This document shows positions 1 to 11,041 of a stretch of DNA of 64,000 bases, in pieces. Made by a program: the position numbers and the translations under genes. Origin of the DNA: Hyaloscypha bicolor E. Taxonomy: Eukaryota > Ascomycota > Leotiomycetes > Helotiales > Hyaloscyphaceae. The stretch spans positions 806,001 to 870,000 of the forward strand of contig NW_020194585.1 of assembly GCF_002865645.1 (NCBI RefSeq), written 5' to 3'. The notes below the pieces were generated by a model. It made no database searches. It was not told where the DNA came from and worked only from the letters and a program-made list of their open reading frames with translations. Positions within the stretch are counted from its first letter, which is position 1. Every line of letters begins with the position of its first letter.

Positions 1-649
1 GCTCACACCGCTCTGATCTGTCGAGCGAGATCGACCCCTCGAATCTCGTGACTGAGGCGAGGCTAGATGTAGACTTTCTGGCTTTGTCAATGACGGCGTC
101 AAGAAGCTTGTCTGTTGCATCATTCGGCTTCCAGGACCGTGGGATGATAAGTTTCTCGATGTTCGGCAGCAGTGTCAATAGAAAGGCAGCCCCGTGCTGG
201 GAGTAGCGGCCCTCTCTGACGTCCGACTCCAACGTAGTATAGTATTCCTTCCAATCGAGATCGGCTTCCTTGAGATAAACGGAGTTGGCAAATAAATCGA
301 CAATAGCTCCGCCATCGTGAATACTCGGCACTGACTTGGGTAGTTGACGAGTTAGGAAATAGCTGTCAATTGCGAAGGTTGCGCTACGAATGTAACGCGC
401 CACAACAGGTTCGTCGGCAATGCGTAGGAGCAAATCGGAGGAGGACATGAGATTCAATTTCAATCGGTACGGCTTCAGGTAGTACTCAAACGTTTGGAAG
501 CGCGAGCGTAGCTCATTATGGTGGGCGATAAAGGTTACGCATTGCCCATATATTCTTTTGCAGGTCAATGCCACGCTCTCAAACCCCTCCGGCAGAGTGT
601 GTTGGATGATTTTGTCGACAATTTCGATCGGTAGCTGCATGAACATCAT
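1..649 (-). CDS. F-box-like protein, truncated by left window edge
   Basis: An open frame runs on the minus strand from an ATG at 649 to the window edge without a stop. The N-terminus (residues about 4-32) has the LP-E-V-I-I pattern of an F-box (LPIEIVDKIIQHTLP, then a VALTCKRIY stretch), as in fungal F-box proteins that recruit substrates to SCF ubiquitin ligases. The rest, about 180 visible residues, is unassigned, as is usual for this class. I chose 649 because its context (ACCACCACC before ATG) is good. An in-frame ATG at 706 would add 19 residues but has a weak context. The C-terminal part lies outside the window, so substrate-binding repeats cannot be judged. Confidence 0.7.
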   Translation of the reverse strand, partial: MMFMQLPIEIVDKIIQHTLPEGFESVALTCKRIYGQCVTFIAHHNELRSRFQTFEYYLKPYRLKLNLMSSSDLLLRIADEPVVARYIRSATFAIDSYFLTRQLPKSVPSIHDGGAIVDLFANSVYLKEADLDWKEYYTTLESDVREGRYSQHGAAFLLTLLPNIEKLIIPRSWKPNDATDKLLDAVIDKARKSTSSLASVTRFEGSISLDRSERCE

Positions 650-755
650 GGTGGTGGTGAAGGGTGATGTTCTTGTCTTTGAAACTGCTGTTGTTAAGGG
701 TAGCATGCAAGCTATAAGCGAGACGAAGAATTGTTAACCAGAAATTTTAATGATG

Positions 756-1110
756 TTCGAGAACTAAGCACCAAGACAAATAATGTGAGTTCTATATATA
801 TTCGCGCGGCTCCGGCTCCTGTTAAGGCCGTATTACATCCCCCGCCCCGCGCCCAACCCCACCCCTACCCCTCGGCTATGAATAACTTTCGAGAACCAAT
901 AACGACGACAGGTAATCCAAGTTCTTTAAGCGCGCGGCTCCGGCTCCTATTAAAGTCGTGTTTCAGCTTCGACCACACCCCTCGCCCCTACCCCTACCCC
1001 TACCCCTCGGCTATAAATAACTTTCGAGAACTAATGCGAAGACTGGTAATCCGAGTTCTATAAGTGCGCGGCTGCGCCTCCCATTGATGCTGTGCTACAT
1101 CCTCCGTATG
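756..1110. repeat. Three tandem units of about 132-135 bp upstream of the F-box gene
   Basis: Units begin with TTCGAGAAC at 756, 888 and 1023. Each carries a GCGCGGCTCC block, and the first two also carry a run of CCCCTA steps followed by CCTCGGCTATRAATAAC. The third is truncated near 1110. They lie directly upstream of the minus-strand F-box start, so they may be a promoter or 5' leader duplication. An open frame of 110 codons here is a by-product of the repeat. Confidence 0.75.
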
Positions 1111-1768
1111 AGTAACGCAGTATCTAACATTAAATAATGTACCTAAATAGTGCTTTGCATCCTGAAACCCAATAACAAAGAACCAACAATTGGGGTCCAG
1201 TTGGTGGCCATACCAAAGCTTGATTCTAATGGACCAACTGCCTGCATTTTGCGGTATCTCTTCACTATGGTAGAAATCTTATGTCACGGCGCATTGTATT
1301 GGCCTGGATTTGTAAAAGGGAATCTCAGGTGAGCCCCTTCGAATAATGGCCTCTCGTTGATCAAAGACGATTATTTTAAATCGACTTGTTTGCTTGTTCT
1401 ATATGAGAACGTTCAATACCTCTATATTTGCCCTCCCTGTTGTGGCCTCCTCTACGGATCTCACCTTTGCCGGTGGCGGAGTGAGATGCTGGCAGCTGTG
1501 CCGTACTATTCGTGGAAGAGGCCGGAGTAGAGAGGCCAAGTATCCCATGGAAGTAGGCAACGTCTTCTGACTATGACGAAGCCAGATGGTTTAATTTTGG
1601 AATGTCGGGACTTGAATCCAACTTCATAGAATAGAAGATGTTAGTTACGCTTCCTTTGATGTACAGTACTGCATATATAAGCCTGGCGTGTGTCTTGGTC
1701 ATATTTGAGACTACAACAGACAGCTCTCCTATCTACTTTTCTCTTATTTTCTACCATTTAAGCTCATC
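1111..1768. other. Intergenic region, no gene recognised
   Basis: Only a short non-ATG open frame is present, without recognisable motifs. The right part is the promoter of the next gene. Confidence 0.5.
1668..1684 (+). promoter_or_regulatory. TATA-like element of the secreted protein gene
   Basis: GCATATATAAG lies about 90 bp before the ATG at 1769 and is followed by a pyrimidine-rich leader (CTTTTCTCTTATTTTC), a typical fungal core promoter layout. Confidence 0.45.
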
Positions 1769-4094
1769 ATGCATTTTTTCTTTCTATTTCTTTTTCTCAC
1801 TATAAATGCGGCGGTGCTTCCGCGGGCCCCTACTGATTGCCAAGATGAGTTCGAGGACCTCGAAATGGATGTGTTCAATGATGGACCCAGTGTCACTGGA
1901 AACGCAGGCATTGGAGCCGAGTTTGAGACCTTCTTTTTCAGCTTCCAAAACTCCGCTTGCAGCCTTGAAGATACCTTTGCCGCAAAACGTCAGACAGTAC
2001 AGGGTCGATCAGGACTAAACTATCTGCTATCAGTAGACACCGGGGCATTAGAACTTGGGGGAGGGAAACTTAACCCTGAGTATGTTCTGGACGGCAGGAA
2101 TATCAACGTTGGAGATGGAAGCGCTGCGGCCGCTGGTACAGCAATTAGAGACGACTTCGTAAGTGCCTCGCTACAGAATCCAAGACTGACTAACATTATC
2201 AGATGAATTGGACACCGTGGGCTGAGACCCCTCCAAACCAAATTACTATCGAGAACTTCCCGCAGTGTAATCCTTGGACCATCGTCGGCTTGACTCCAAC
2301 CACAGACAAAGTTGGTATGTTCTGGGCACCACAGATAACTGCACCTATGCCTCTCGAAGCGCTTTACTCTCTTATGAAAGAAAATGTACAAAAAACAAAC
2401 ACCAACCCAGACACCGATCCCAACCGAAACATCCTGAACGGCGCCACTTCAATCACAACTGGCCAAAATATCCAACTTGTGACCAAGGACTACTTTGTGT
2501 CTCCCTCGCTCAACATTAATCCCAGCACGATCACTGACGACATACTTGGCTTCTGCACCTTGGTCTTATCCTACGCGAAAGCTGCAAACCTCGAGCAAGA
2601 TCCGGATGTGAGCCCAAAGCATAAGATACCATTCATGCCACGAACAGAATTCAACACGATTTATGCGCAAGTCCGCTCAAAATTCGAGATCACTCTATTC
2701 GATCTACAAGTATTCGATATATTTAACATACTCGCATGCTACAAGACGGATTCGAATCTACAACTCTCGTAAGTTACCCGAGTCTATTTGTTTGCCAACT
2801 AACGATGTGTAGGATTGATAGCGACTACTGCACAGGTTCCTTGAGCAACCCAGTGCCTGGTACGAAATTCGCAGGTTTGCAGTACACATATAGCGGCCAG
2901 GGTACCCCTAATCCCGCCAACCCGCAAACCGTCAACATCAAGGACTGGATTCAAGACATCGCCACCGGCAACTCCGCCCTAGATTTATTTTCAGCTTTCG
3001 ATAAGAACTATGATTCATCCATCGGTGGCTTGAATCAAGCGACTGAAAAGATGTTCAGTTCACAGCGCGCTGTACCTTTGTTTGAGTTCCGAGACTTAAA
3101 ACCTGTTCAGACGTCGGGATTTCCGACTTTTATGAGCAACGTAGACGCAACGATCCAAGTACTGCACCAGGAATTCGCCGCTCAACCCGCGATGAGAGTT
3201 AGAGTTAGACGCCAGAGCGACGGTGGCAGCTGCGCCCTTCCCAGTACTACAACCGGGAATCCGGCAACGCCAACAACCACTGGTGACCCCGATTGTGGCA
3301 ATCCAGGTCAGACTCCTTGTCCTACTGAACCTGATTGCGGTCCCAATCTCGGCCAGGTTCCTTGTCCTCCTGGACCTGGACCTGATTGCGGTACCAATCC
3401 CGGTCAGACTCTTTGTCCCACTGAACCTGATTGCGGTCCCAATCTCGGCCAGGTCCCGTGCCCAGCACCCACACCCACACCATCACCCACCACTACAGGC
3501 ACAGGTACTTTAGTTACAGCTTCAGCAACAACAATACAACTTCCGGGCGCATCCGCAACGACGTGTAATGATCCAGAAGAGTGTGATAGACTTTCAAATG
3601 AAGCGAGACCATCGTAAGTCTTTATCTCGGTCCTTCATATTAAGTACTAATCTCTCGATAGCTGTCAAACCGCAGCTGATTGCACGGCTGGGTGTGCTCA
3701 ATCGCTTTCCAACAACACGCAAGCTCTCACCGTCGGCTTTGCCTCAACTTGCGTCAACCAGGCATTTTGCACCTGCAGCATCGAGGCTGCCGAAATCGCC
3801 TCCGAAATCCTCATTGCCTTAGGTGACGTCGTGTGTGTCGTCTGGAACGAAGCCTTTCAGGGTGCCGCCGCGATCCTCGCATTTGTTGTCCCCTATTTGG
3901 GCGAGGTTGCTGAAGGAGTTGATGCAACCGAATTGTTCGAGGCAGCTAACGAGGTATTCAAGAAGGGCGCTAAGGATTGTAACCTTGCTTGTCCTGGGCA
4001 TCAGTATACAGCCGTTGATCCTAAGGATCTCAACTCAATGCTCGGTATTAACGAATGTGGTGATGACGAACCCACGGATTCGCCTGGGACTTAG
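1769..4094 (+). CDS. Secreted protein with Cys-rich DCG/GQ-PC repeats, unknown function
   Basis: Exons 1769-2158, 2203-2768, 2813-3613 and 3662-4094 join in phase (introns of 44, 44 and 48 bp with GTAAG donors) to give 729 residues. Residues 1-16 form a signal peptide (hydrophobic FFFLFLFLTINAA). The first 470 residues resemble, from memory, unnamed secreted proteins of ascomycetes; I cannot name an enzymatic fold. Residues about 478-536 hold four tandem units of the form DCG-N-GQ-PCP, followed by a Pro/Thr-rich linker. The C-terminal 145 residues are Cys-rich (CQTAADCTAGC and later FCTC, CNLACPG), with a hydrophobic stretch before the end. There is no catalytic signature. It is probably extracellular or wall-associated. 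Confidence 0.75.
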
Positions 4095-5025
4095 CTGGCT
4101 ACGCGGAGGGTCGTGTTCGGAATTCACCTGTGGTTGTCTGCGACAAGCCGTGAGCGCTCGGCGTCTGTATTAGATTTTGTATTTTTACTTCTTGATTTTT
4201 TCGTACATTGTATTGACTTAAGAATGAATTCCTGATCGCCTCGTCGTGCGTAGCGATTAGCACGTGATCTGGATTTCACACCTACTGGCGTCTTCTATAG
4301 ACATAAAACGGCTCTTCCGTATTTAGCATTCTAGTCAATCTTTTGGCTTCAAAATTAACCACAAACCCTTTACTTACCGCGTTTTCTCCGAGGAAGCTAG
4401 GGGACCTTGCGGAGCAAGCTGATTCATTAGCGTACTCAGGACTCGGGGCTTAGCTCAGGCTAGAACAGCGACTGCTCAGGTTCCAAGACGGAAAAGCACA
4501 TTGGTAGGCTCACTTGTCGTCTGAGATTGTGAAGGTCAAACGGCTACTAAAGATAGGCGCCAGACCACGTGACGCAAATCATCTGACTAGGTGGTCGACC
4601 GAAACTGCGAGAATACGCGAGCGGGATCTGGCTTGGTTGAAAATTTATTAGGGAGATATTTCACAGCTTCCCCGTAATTTCGAACTGGAAGTCCCGTCTA
4701 AATTTAGCGGTTTGATTTATATTGCCTTATAGTACCCTATCTCCCGGGAAAACAAATCGATACGACCTGAATATCTATTTAGCCCCCAGGGCCGGCTAGC
4801 AAGGTAACACTTTAAAAAACAAAGAAAGAAAGAAAAGTCTCGGAAGCTGTCGTGCATATATCATCGAGGTCTTTGGAAGAATGACTTTCGACGATATTAT
4901 ATAATTTTACGCATCTCCATACTACGACAGCCTCCAATGGGTAGCAAATAAGATTTTACCTAAGTTTTGACTACCAATACACACATCATTATCAATTACT
5001 ACTCTTGTCAGTCAAAGAAATCACC
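4095..5025. other. Intergenic region
   Basis: No coding frame is supported. The interval includes several GCTCAGG-like words near 4450-4480, also seen at 8688-8751, and an A-rich patch (4815-4835) before the esterase promoter. Confidence 0.5.
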
Positions 5026-5864
5026 ATGAAGTCTCTCTCGAGCATATGGCTGGCAGCAATAGTGGCAGTGGTTGGAGTCACCCCAATACTTCCCATCCAC
5101 ACCTCACTTGTCCAACGATCAACACCCAAAGTCTATCTCGCCGGCGATTCGACCATGAGCCACTACGCAGCTAGCTCTGCCATTCAAGGTCAGTTCCAAT
5201 GCCACAAAACTAGTTGAATCATTTGTTCAGGTCCAAAACAGGCTGGGGAGATTGGCTGCCATACTCGCTCTCTCTTTCCTTAGTGAACAAAGCCATCGGA
5301 GGCCGCTCAGCCCGTTCTTTCACAGTTGAAAACCGCTTCGCTGAGATATCCAAACTCGTCCAACCCGGCGACTTTGTCGTCATCGAATTCGGGCACAACG
5401 ACGGCGGTTCTCCAAAGTCGAATGACAACGGGCGTTCCGATTGCCCCGGCACCGGGACCGTGACGTGCACTCTTACGAACGGGACGGTGGTCAAAACCTT
5501 CGATGCTTATATGTCCGAAGCGGCGGAGATGTTTGTGAAGCTGGGTGCTTATGTGGTTATTTCTAGCCAGACTCCGAATAATCCTTGGGAGGGAGGGAAC
5601 TTTAGTTATGTACCGGGAAGATTTGTTAGCGGTGCTGCGCTGGCAGTGAAAAATGTGGGGAGTGTGAATGTTACTCTTGTGGATCATGGGCAGTACGTTG
5701 CGAATGCGTTTAAGGCGTTGGGGAAGGAGGCTGTGGATGCGATGTATCCGAACGACCATACGCATACGAATGCGGCGGGGGCGGATGTTGTGAGCAAGGC
5801 GTTTGTGAAGAGTCTTGTTTGCGGGCTCATATTAAGGCGGCAGCTGCTCATGCCCAAATACTAA
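5026..5864 (+). CDS. Rhamnogalacturonan acetylesterase (CE12, SGNH/GDSL hydrolase)
   Basis: Exons 5026-5188 and 5242-5864 (53-bp intron) give 261 residues. The acceptor at 5240-5241 is the one that keeps phase and yields the expected IQGWGDWLP junction. A signal peptide covers residues 1 to about 22. The family signatures are in order: VYLAGDSTM with nucleophile Ser42, GGRSARSFT (oxyanion Gly), FGHNDGG (block III Asn), and YPNDHTHT with the catalytic Asp and His near the C-terminus. The enzyme removes acetyl groups from the rhamnogalacturonan backbone of pectin outside the cell. Length matches the family (about 240-260). ATG 5026 has a good context (ATCACC). Confidence 0.92.
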
Positions 5865-6693
5865 AACAGAATCAGCGAAAAAAAAAAGTTGAGTATGACT
5901 TTAGTGGTAGTTGCTATGCTAATCGGTGGCTCCGAAGGCAGGCAGTATCAAATTAGTCCAATTCGCTAAGCGAGCAGGGGGCGCAATCTTCACCCTTGCA
6001 ATATAGAAATTCTCGTAATTCCGTATTATATTTAATCGTTGAGAAACTCCCGCAAAAGTTAGATCTGCTTCTTTTCTATCTTACAAAACTTTTTTAAAGA
6101 GTTTTGGACGTTGCGTCGAGATTTGGTATAATTTTCCAAACTTAGTGATTTTTGTGTTCCTCGCGCTTTAGCGCCCGCCTTCGTAGTTTCCGTACAGACT
6201 AGGGACGGTTTGTGACTGGGGACGCATTTGACCAGGTCTTTGGTTTCCTGCACTGACAAGGGGCGTATCGTCCAAACTGACCAGGGACGTATTTGATAAA
6301 CCACCAACCGCTCCAAAATTGCGACAAATTCTTAAAGGACTAGATAGTGCGACGCGCAAGCAGCCACAACTTTGGCGGAAGTGAACAAGGCGTTGCTTAC
6401 AATTGGACTTTTGTGGACCAACATCACTGCCTACTCCAAAGTGGCTGAATACGGATCGTCCACATTGTCATGCTTTGGGGTGATGACGAGCCACAAGCAC
6501 CAGTACTGCCTATCTATAGAGAATGCTCAGAAAGTACAAGTATCTACACATTTGTCGACTCTTATTCCTTTTTTATTTTGATCAGGACCTGGGCAATAAA
6601 CAACCCGAATCTCAGCCACTTACCTCGTTAATCCATTGTTAAGCACCCTATCGCCATTATTCTCAGTCCCTTTTCGAAAACCAATTCATCAAA
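5865..6693. other. Intergenic region
   Basis: No gene is supported. Around 6196-6295 the phrase GGGACG(T)ATTTGA is repeated loosely, suggesting old tandem DNA. Confidence 0.45.
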
Positions 6694-7451
6694 ATGGGAT
6701 TTTTCAAAGCATCCGGCCTTCGCAAAGAGTGCGACAAGGCAGCTCAAATTCTGAAAAGCTTTGTTGGTATGCACTGTTCCATTTATCAGCAAACTCCCTC
6801 CTCCAAATAATCCGAGAGGCTCACTTAACTCTAGACAAAGGCAAGATACCCAAGCAAGCCATCGCGGACGCAAAAGGTGTGGCTATCTTCACTGGCTTCC
6901 GCGCTGGGATGTACCTGGCAGGCGCGGGAGGCTCAGGTGTCGTTGTCGCGCGTCTTCCTGATGGGAGCTGGTCGCCACCATCAGCCTTCTCGGTCCGATC
7001 CGGCAGCTTTGGTATTGTGTATGGTGTGGATGTGTATGACTGCGTGTGCGTGCTTAATACGCAAGCCGCTGTGGAAGCCTACGCAAAGACAGAAGTGAGC
7101 CTTGGCGGCGCAGTTGCTCTTGCAGCAGGACCCATAGGAGTCACCACCAACACGAGGAATGACAAGCCAGTCTGGGTCTACACAAAATCGCGAGGTCTTT
7201 TTGGTGGTTTGACAGTGGACGGTACCGTCATCAAAGAGAGACCAGAAACCAACGCCAATTTCTACGGCTCAAAGATCACCAGCGAACAGATCTTGAAGGG
7301 CGAGGTTGCACCTCAGGATGGAGTTACTAAGTGGCCTGTAGCAGCGACGCAGCTGACTGAGGTCCTTAGAATGGCTGAAGGGAAGGCTGTTGATTTGACG
7401 GTGCTCCAAGAAATCGGCACCGAACCCACGCCTGGCGATTTGCAAGAATAG
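6694..7451 (+). CDS. SYLF-domain (Ysc84/DUF500) protein without SH3 domain
   Basis: Exons 6694-6766 and 6835-7451 (68-bp intron) give 229 residues. After a short N-terminus (MGFFKASGLRKECDKAA) the protein has the SYLF hallmarks: KGVAIFTGFRAG, then GGSGVVVAR, WSPPSAF, and the LGGAVALAAGPIG glycine-rich motif. In yeast, SYLF proteins such as Ysc84/Lsb3 bind actin and lipids and work in endocytic patches. Here the chain stops just after the SYLF domain, so the SH3 domain of yeast Ysc84 is missing. Such SYLF-only forms are common in filamentous fungi. It is expected in the cytosol or at cortical membranes. Confidence 0.88.
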
Positions 7452-7878
7452 AAGCGATTGAGAGATGGGATTTGGAGGCTGAGTAGTACAGGAAATATGA
7501 TAGGTCTAATAACATAAAAATTCTGAGTGACTTCGCGTTTGTGACTAGAGTGATTGTGCAGCGCCGTTTATCTGCAAGCGTGCCCAAACTCCGTCGAGGA
7601 GAAGGCCAAGCTCACCCTGGTCAAACATCACTTTCCTGCCATGGCTTGGGTCGTGTCCAAGAACGCGGTTCCCTGTTGCTATGGCAGCTGACTAAGGAAA
7701 GCGGATAGACTTAACTGGAATCCGCTCTCGGATCTAAGGGTCTGTGGTGAAATAGTGCTCGAGTAGGGGGTTGCAGAGCTGTATTCCCACAACCATGATT
7801 CCAGCCTTCCCTCATTCATCCCTCAGCCCCGTCAACTCCCCCGACCACTCTTCCAACTGCGCCCTCGGGGCCGCCTCC

Positions 7879-8450
7879 TCACTCACCACAGCCTCCCGCG
7901 CTTGGGAACATCGCTTTGGAGTTGTCTTCCCCTGGTTTGTCCACCTTTTTCTCTGGACTCGCCCACTCAGTCAAACTAATCGACCCATCTTCCTGGATTT
8001 CCAGGTTCAATTTATCCATCATCTCTGCCGCCGCCATCCCTACAACGCGGGATAATACTGGGGCCTTTTCCAGGTAGATCTTCTTGATCTCCTCCACCTG
8101 ATCAAGACGACAGCCAACTTTGATACCGAGGACTTTTCCAAGCTCTAATTGTCGATTCTCTCCTGGGTGCCACGAATGTAGAGCTATGTGTAGCGGCTGC
8201 CTGAAGATGGGCTTTGCAGGTTGGGGAGCGAAGCCTGATTTCTAAATTTAGAAGCGAAATAACTTTCATTGAACGTGATTTGGTAGAGACCCCAGCATGC
8301 AAACGCGAAGTGCCGCGCCTCCCCTGTGGTGCTTAAATTTCGTTTCAACTTTAACGCCAACCTTATTTCATAATATTCCACGATAACATTTTCCTTCTCA
8401 ACCTTGCACAACTTCCAATCCAGCTCAGATGCAATGAGGGTTGGGTTACA
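7879..8450 (-). CDS. Unresolved minus-strand gene or remnant, unknown product
   Basis: Two coding-like segments join in phase: 8450-8291 and 8234-7879, through a 56-bp GT-AG intron (8235-8290). The protein reads as a charged globular sequence with LDWKLCKVEKENVIV, EARHFAFACWG, LGKVLGIKVGCRLDQVEE and MAAAEMMDKLNLE. The 5' end is not found. The frame is closed by TAG at 8453-8451, which could be an upstream acceptor, and no in-phase ATG exon is convincing. I do not recognise the family. Codon use and amino acid balance look coding, but it may be a fragment of a decayed gene. Confidence 0.4.
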
Positions 8451-9578
8451 CTATGTGACTAGGTTATTAAGCCTCACACTTCAACGTCATCATATATGAC
8501 TTCAATTTGCTAACCACTTTTAACTTCGATGCTACAAGAACTCGCGCTCAAATATACCCGCAACTGCCCTGCTATGGCGGAACAAAAGAGGGATCATCGC
8601 CGAAACTTGACATAATTAAAATGAAAAGGCTCTAGTCTACTGTCCATATCCAGCCTAATTGGAGATCAAATGCGTGAAGTGGGTACTGCTCAGGGGCTGC
8701 TCAGGGACTGCTCAGGGACCGCTCAGGTTTCCCAGGCTGCTCAGGCTGCACAGGTGAGCTGGGTGTGGAGAGGGTGAGCCGAGGGTGATTAGTGCCTGAG
8801 TAGAAGCGGCGAACCTACTAACCGACCTTGGGACGAAGAAGAAAAAAGTTGTGTTCAACTGCTAGAATAAAGATCTCATCTAAGCCGCTTTGAAGTCAAC
8901 AATATCATGTGTCGTCCGAAAGGGCTTCTTCCGCTGCAGGCAAGTGAGGGTTCACACTGCAGATCTCGGCGGTGAAGGATTTCAGAAGAACAGTTGCTTA
9001 CGGATATTGCAGCGAAAGGGGGTTCCCTTCCTTCGGTTATTGGCCAATGAGCGTTCGCTTCGGCGTCTCTGTGAAGGATTTCAGGAGAACCACCCCTTAT
9101 TGCTAGACATCCTGTGTCATCTCATCAATGAGCCCATCAAACAAAACAAAACTGTTCACAATACATTGCCTCCTGGGGTCTACTCGTTCGTAGAAGCCCT
9201 GGATTACTCGTCTTCATCCAGGCAATTGCAAATTGGATGGGCGCTGCACTTTTGTTAGTACGAAGGCATCACAATAAAAAATGACGATTCCGAGGACTTG
9301 CGATGCCAGATTGAAGTGACATAGCTTCTACCAAGAGTGGAAGGTACTGTTGATGCTTTGGTCTTTAGATTGCCACTCCGAGTACGGGGAAGGCTCGCGG
9401 CTTTCATTTCCAGGTGGAAGCCACTAATAAGCAACAGCGGTCTATTTGATTTAAGAGTGGAAGTAAAGATATTTTGGTATCATGTAAGTAATCACAAGTA
9501 GTGGAAGTAATCGCCGCCTCCCTCTCGAGCAGAGATTCTTCGCAGATACTTGTGCTTGTAAGATTTACAAAGATCACA
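8451..9578. other. Intergenic region with simple repeats
   Basis: It contains a GCTCAGG array (8688-8751) and a word repeated about 100 bp apart (GTGAAGGATTTCAG near 8970 and 9072). A 122-codon open frame at 8890-9258 begins with TTG, lacks motifs and is not called. Confidence 0.45.
8688..8751. repeat. GCTCAGG short tandem array
   Basis: Six GCTCAGG or close variants with 7- to 11-nt spacing, for example GCTCAGGGACT. Confidence 0.7.
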
Positions 9579-10570
9579 ATGGCATCGAAGTTTGGACTAA
9601 GGTACGGTCCACCAAAGTGTTGAACGAAACGCGCCACTTTTAATTTACAATGCGTCATGATGCTCTCAGATGGCGACGAGAACGCGCTGCAGAGGCCGCG
9701 GGTTTGTTTTCTCGTTTTATGTACCATATAGAAGAATCTGACTTAGTGCCAGAAATGACGCCCCAGAAGAGAGTAAAGGATGATAGCGCACCAGTATCAG
9801 AGGACGAAGAATTTTATGAAGACCTAGCTCGCCTCAAAGGCTCAAACTCAAAAATTTCAGCGAATTCGCAACAGAGACGCAAAATCGATGAGGTGACATG
9901 GACAAAATAGTGATAGGGGAATTCGATAGGCTATTGGAAGGACTTCGCGGAGCTCAAGAAAGTTGGACGTCGGTATCTGCTATAGCTCAGGCAGCTGCTT
10001 TCAAGAAGCTCGAATTGAGGTAGAGAAATGCTTGGCTGTGACCTGTTCTACGGCCTGGATCTAGTGCATGAGTATCAGCAGGAGATGGACGAGTTAGCTG
10101 AGCAGCTTCGCCGTCAGTCGCATTCTTCCGAAATACCCACTCACACTAGCTTGTTCGAGGTAGGTAAATCAAGCAATACGACGGAGAGAGACGTTACTCC
10201 CACCCCGCAAAAACAAGCACAGCAGCGAACGATCAACAATGTTGCCTCATTTACGTGGGAGAAGAAGGACACTCAACAACTCCACCCAGCTATCCAACCA
10301 GAGTATCGTTCGATGTTCCATCACCGCAGCCGCGGCGTCAAGGCAAACGTGCTGTCTCAGGGTCCGAATATTAGCAGCAATGTGGAGGACCTAACAAGCA
10401 ATTCATCGAAGAGGGATTACGTTTCGCCTTATGCCACTAAACCACCACACGACAAAGGAGATCCGATGGTCAACAGCGAGGATTCAACTAGCAATGCGTC
10501 TGAGGAAGGTGCCGAGTCATGGAATATATGCCGCGCGCCCACCAAAGAAACGGAGAACGTCCCTTCTTGA
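9579..10570 (+). CDS. Unknown protein with basic N-terminus and disordered tail
   Basis: Exons 9579-9601, 9670-9892, 9941-9972 and 10024-10570 join in phase (introns 68, 48 and 51 bp) to give 274 residues. The starting exon MASKFGLR joins WRRERAAEAAGLFSRF. A short acidic stretch (SEDEEFYEDLARLK) and an EYQQEMDELAEQL helix follow, then a long Ser/Thr/Asn-rich disordered tail. No domain is recognised. Another frame over 9894-10018 is also open and coiled-coil-like, so the two small introns are the weak part of the model. The gene precedes another unknown coiled-coil gene on the same strand. Confidence 0.55.
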
Positions 10571-11041
10571 TCATATTTCACTACCATGGGGAGAGGGAGG
10601 TGGCTCTGTAGGCGGTTTGGGATGGTGTTAAAGGCATCCATTTGCACCAACACTGTTTTTGTTCTGATTCTGATTTCAATTCCAACGCTGTGTAGATAAA
10701 ATGTAAAATTATTGAAATGAATACTTTTGCTAGGCTCCAAGATATGTGAGGAAATGTCATCTCATTGCTTGATCTGTGAATTTCCTTGCAGAATGGTTCT
10801 TCCTTCCAGTTTTAACACGAGACTTCTCTAGGAATCGATGCCTTGTATGTTGAAAGTGAATACTCCTCAACCCCAAGCAAGCAAAGAACCCTCGCGTCCT
10901 CCACCCAAATAAATTACACGACAAAGGTGAATCCAAATGCAAACACGACATCGAATGCGAGCTCGTCTCGTCCAATATTCAAAAGTGTTCCACGCGTTTC
11001 GAAGGATCTTCCCCTCTCAACGCGACAACCACCACCACAAG
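10571..11041. other. Region between two unknown genes; part may be coding
   Basis: From about 10843 onward all three forward frames are open for long stretches and look disordered-protein-like. A GTATGT donor occurs just after an ATG at 10838. This may be a 5' extension of the next gene, but I could not find one model that keeps phase. Confidence 0.35.

Noticed and set aside
841..1015. Telomere-like CCCCTA runs
   Set aside because: Fungal telomeres are usually CCCTAA; this run is internal to a 135-bp tandem unit and short.
8890..9258. 122-codon open frame on the + strand
   Set aside because: Starts at TTG, has no motif, and includes an internal repeated nucleotide word, which points to repeat DNA and not to a gene.
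9894..10018. Open frame EFDRLLEGLRGAQESW, coiled-coil-like
   Set aside because: It cannot be joined in phase to the flanking exons, whereas another frame can through two normal introns; kept only as a caveat.
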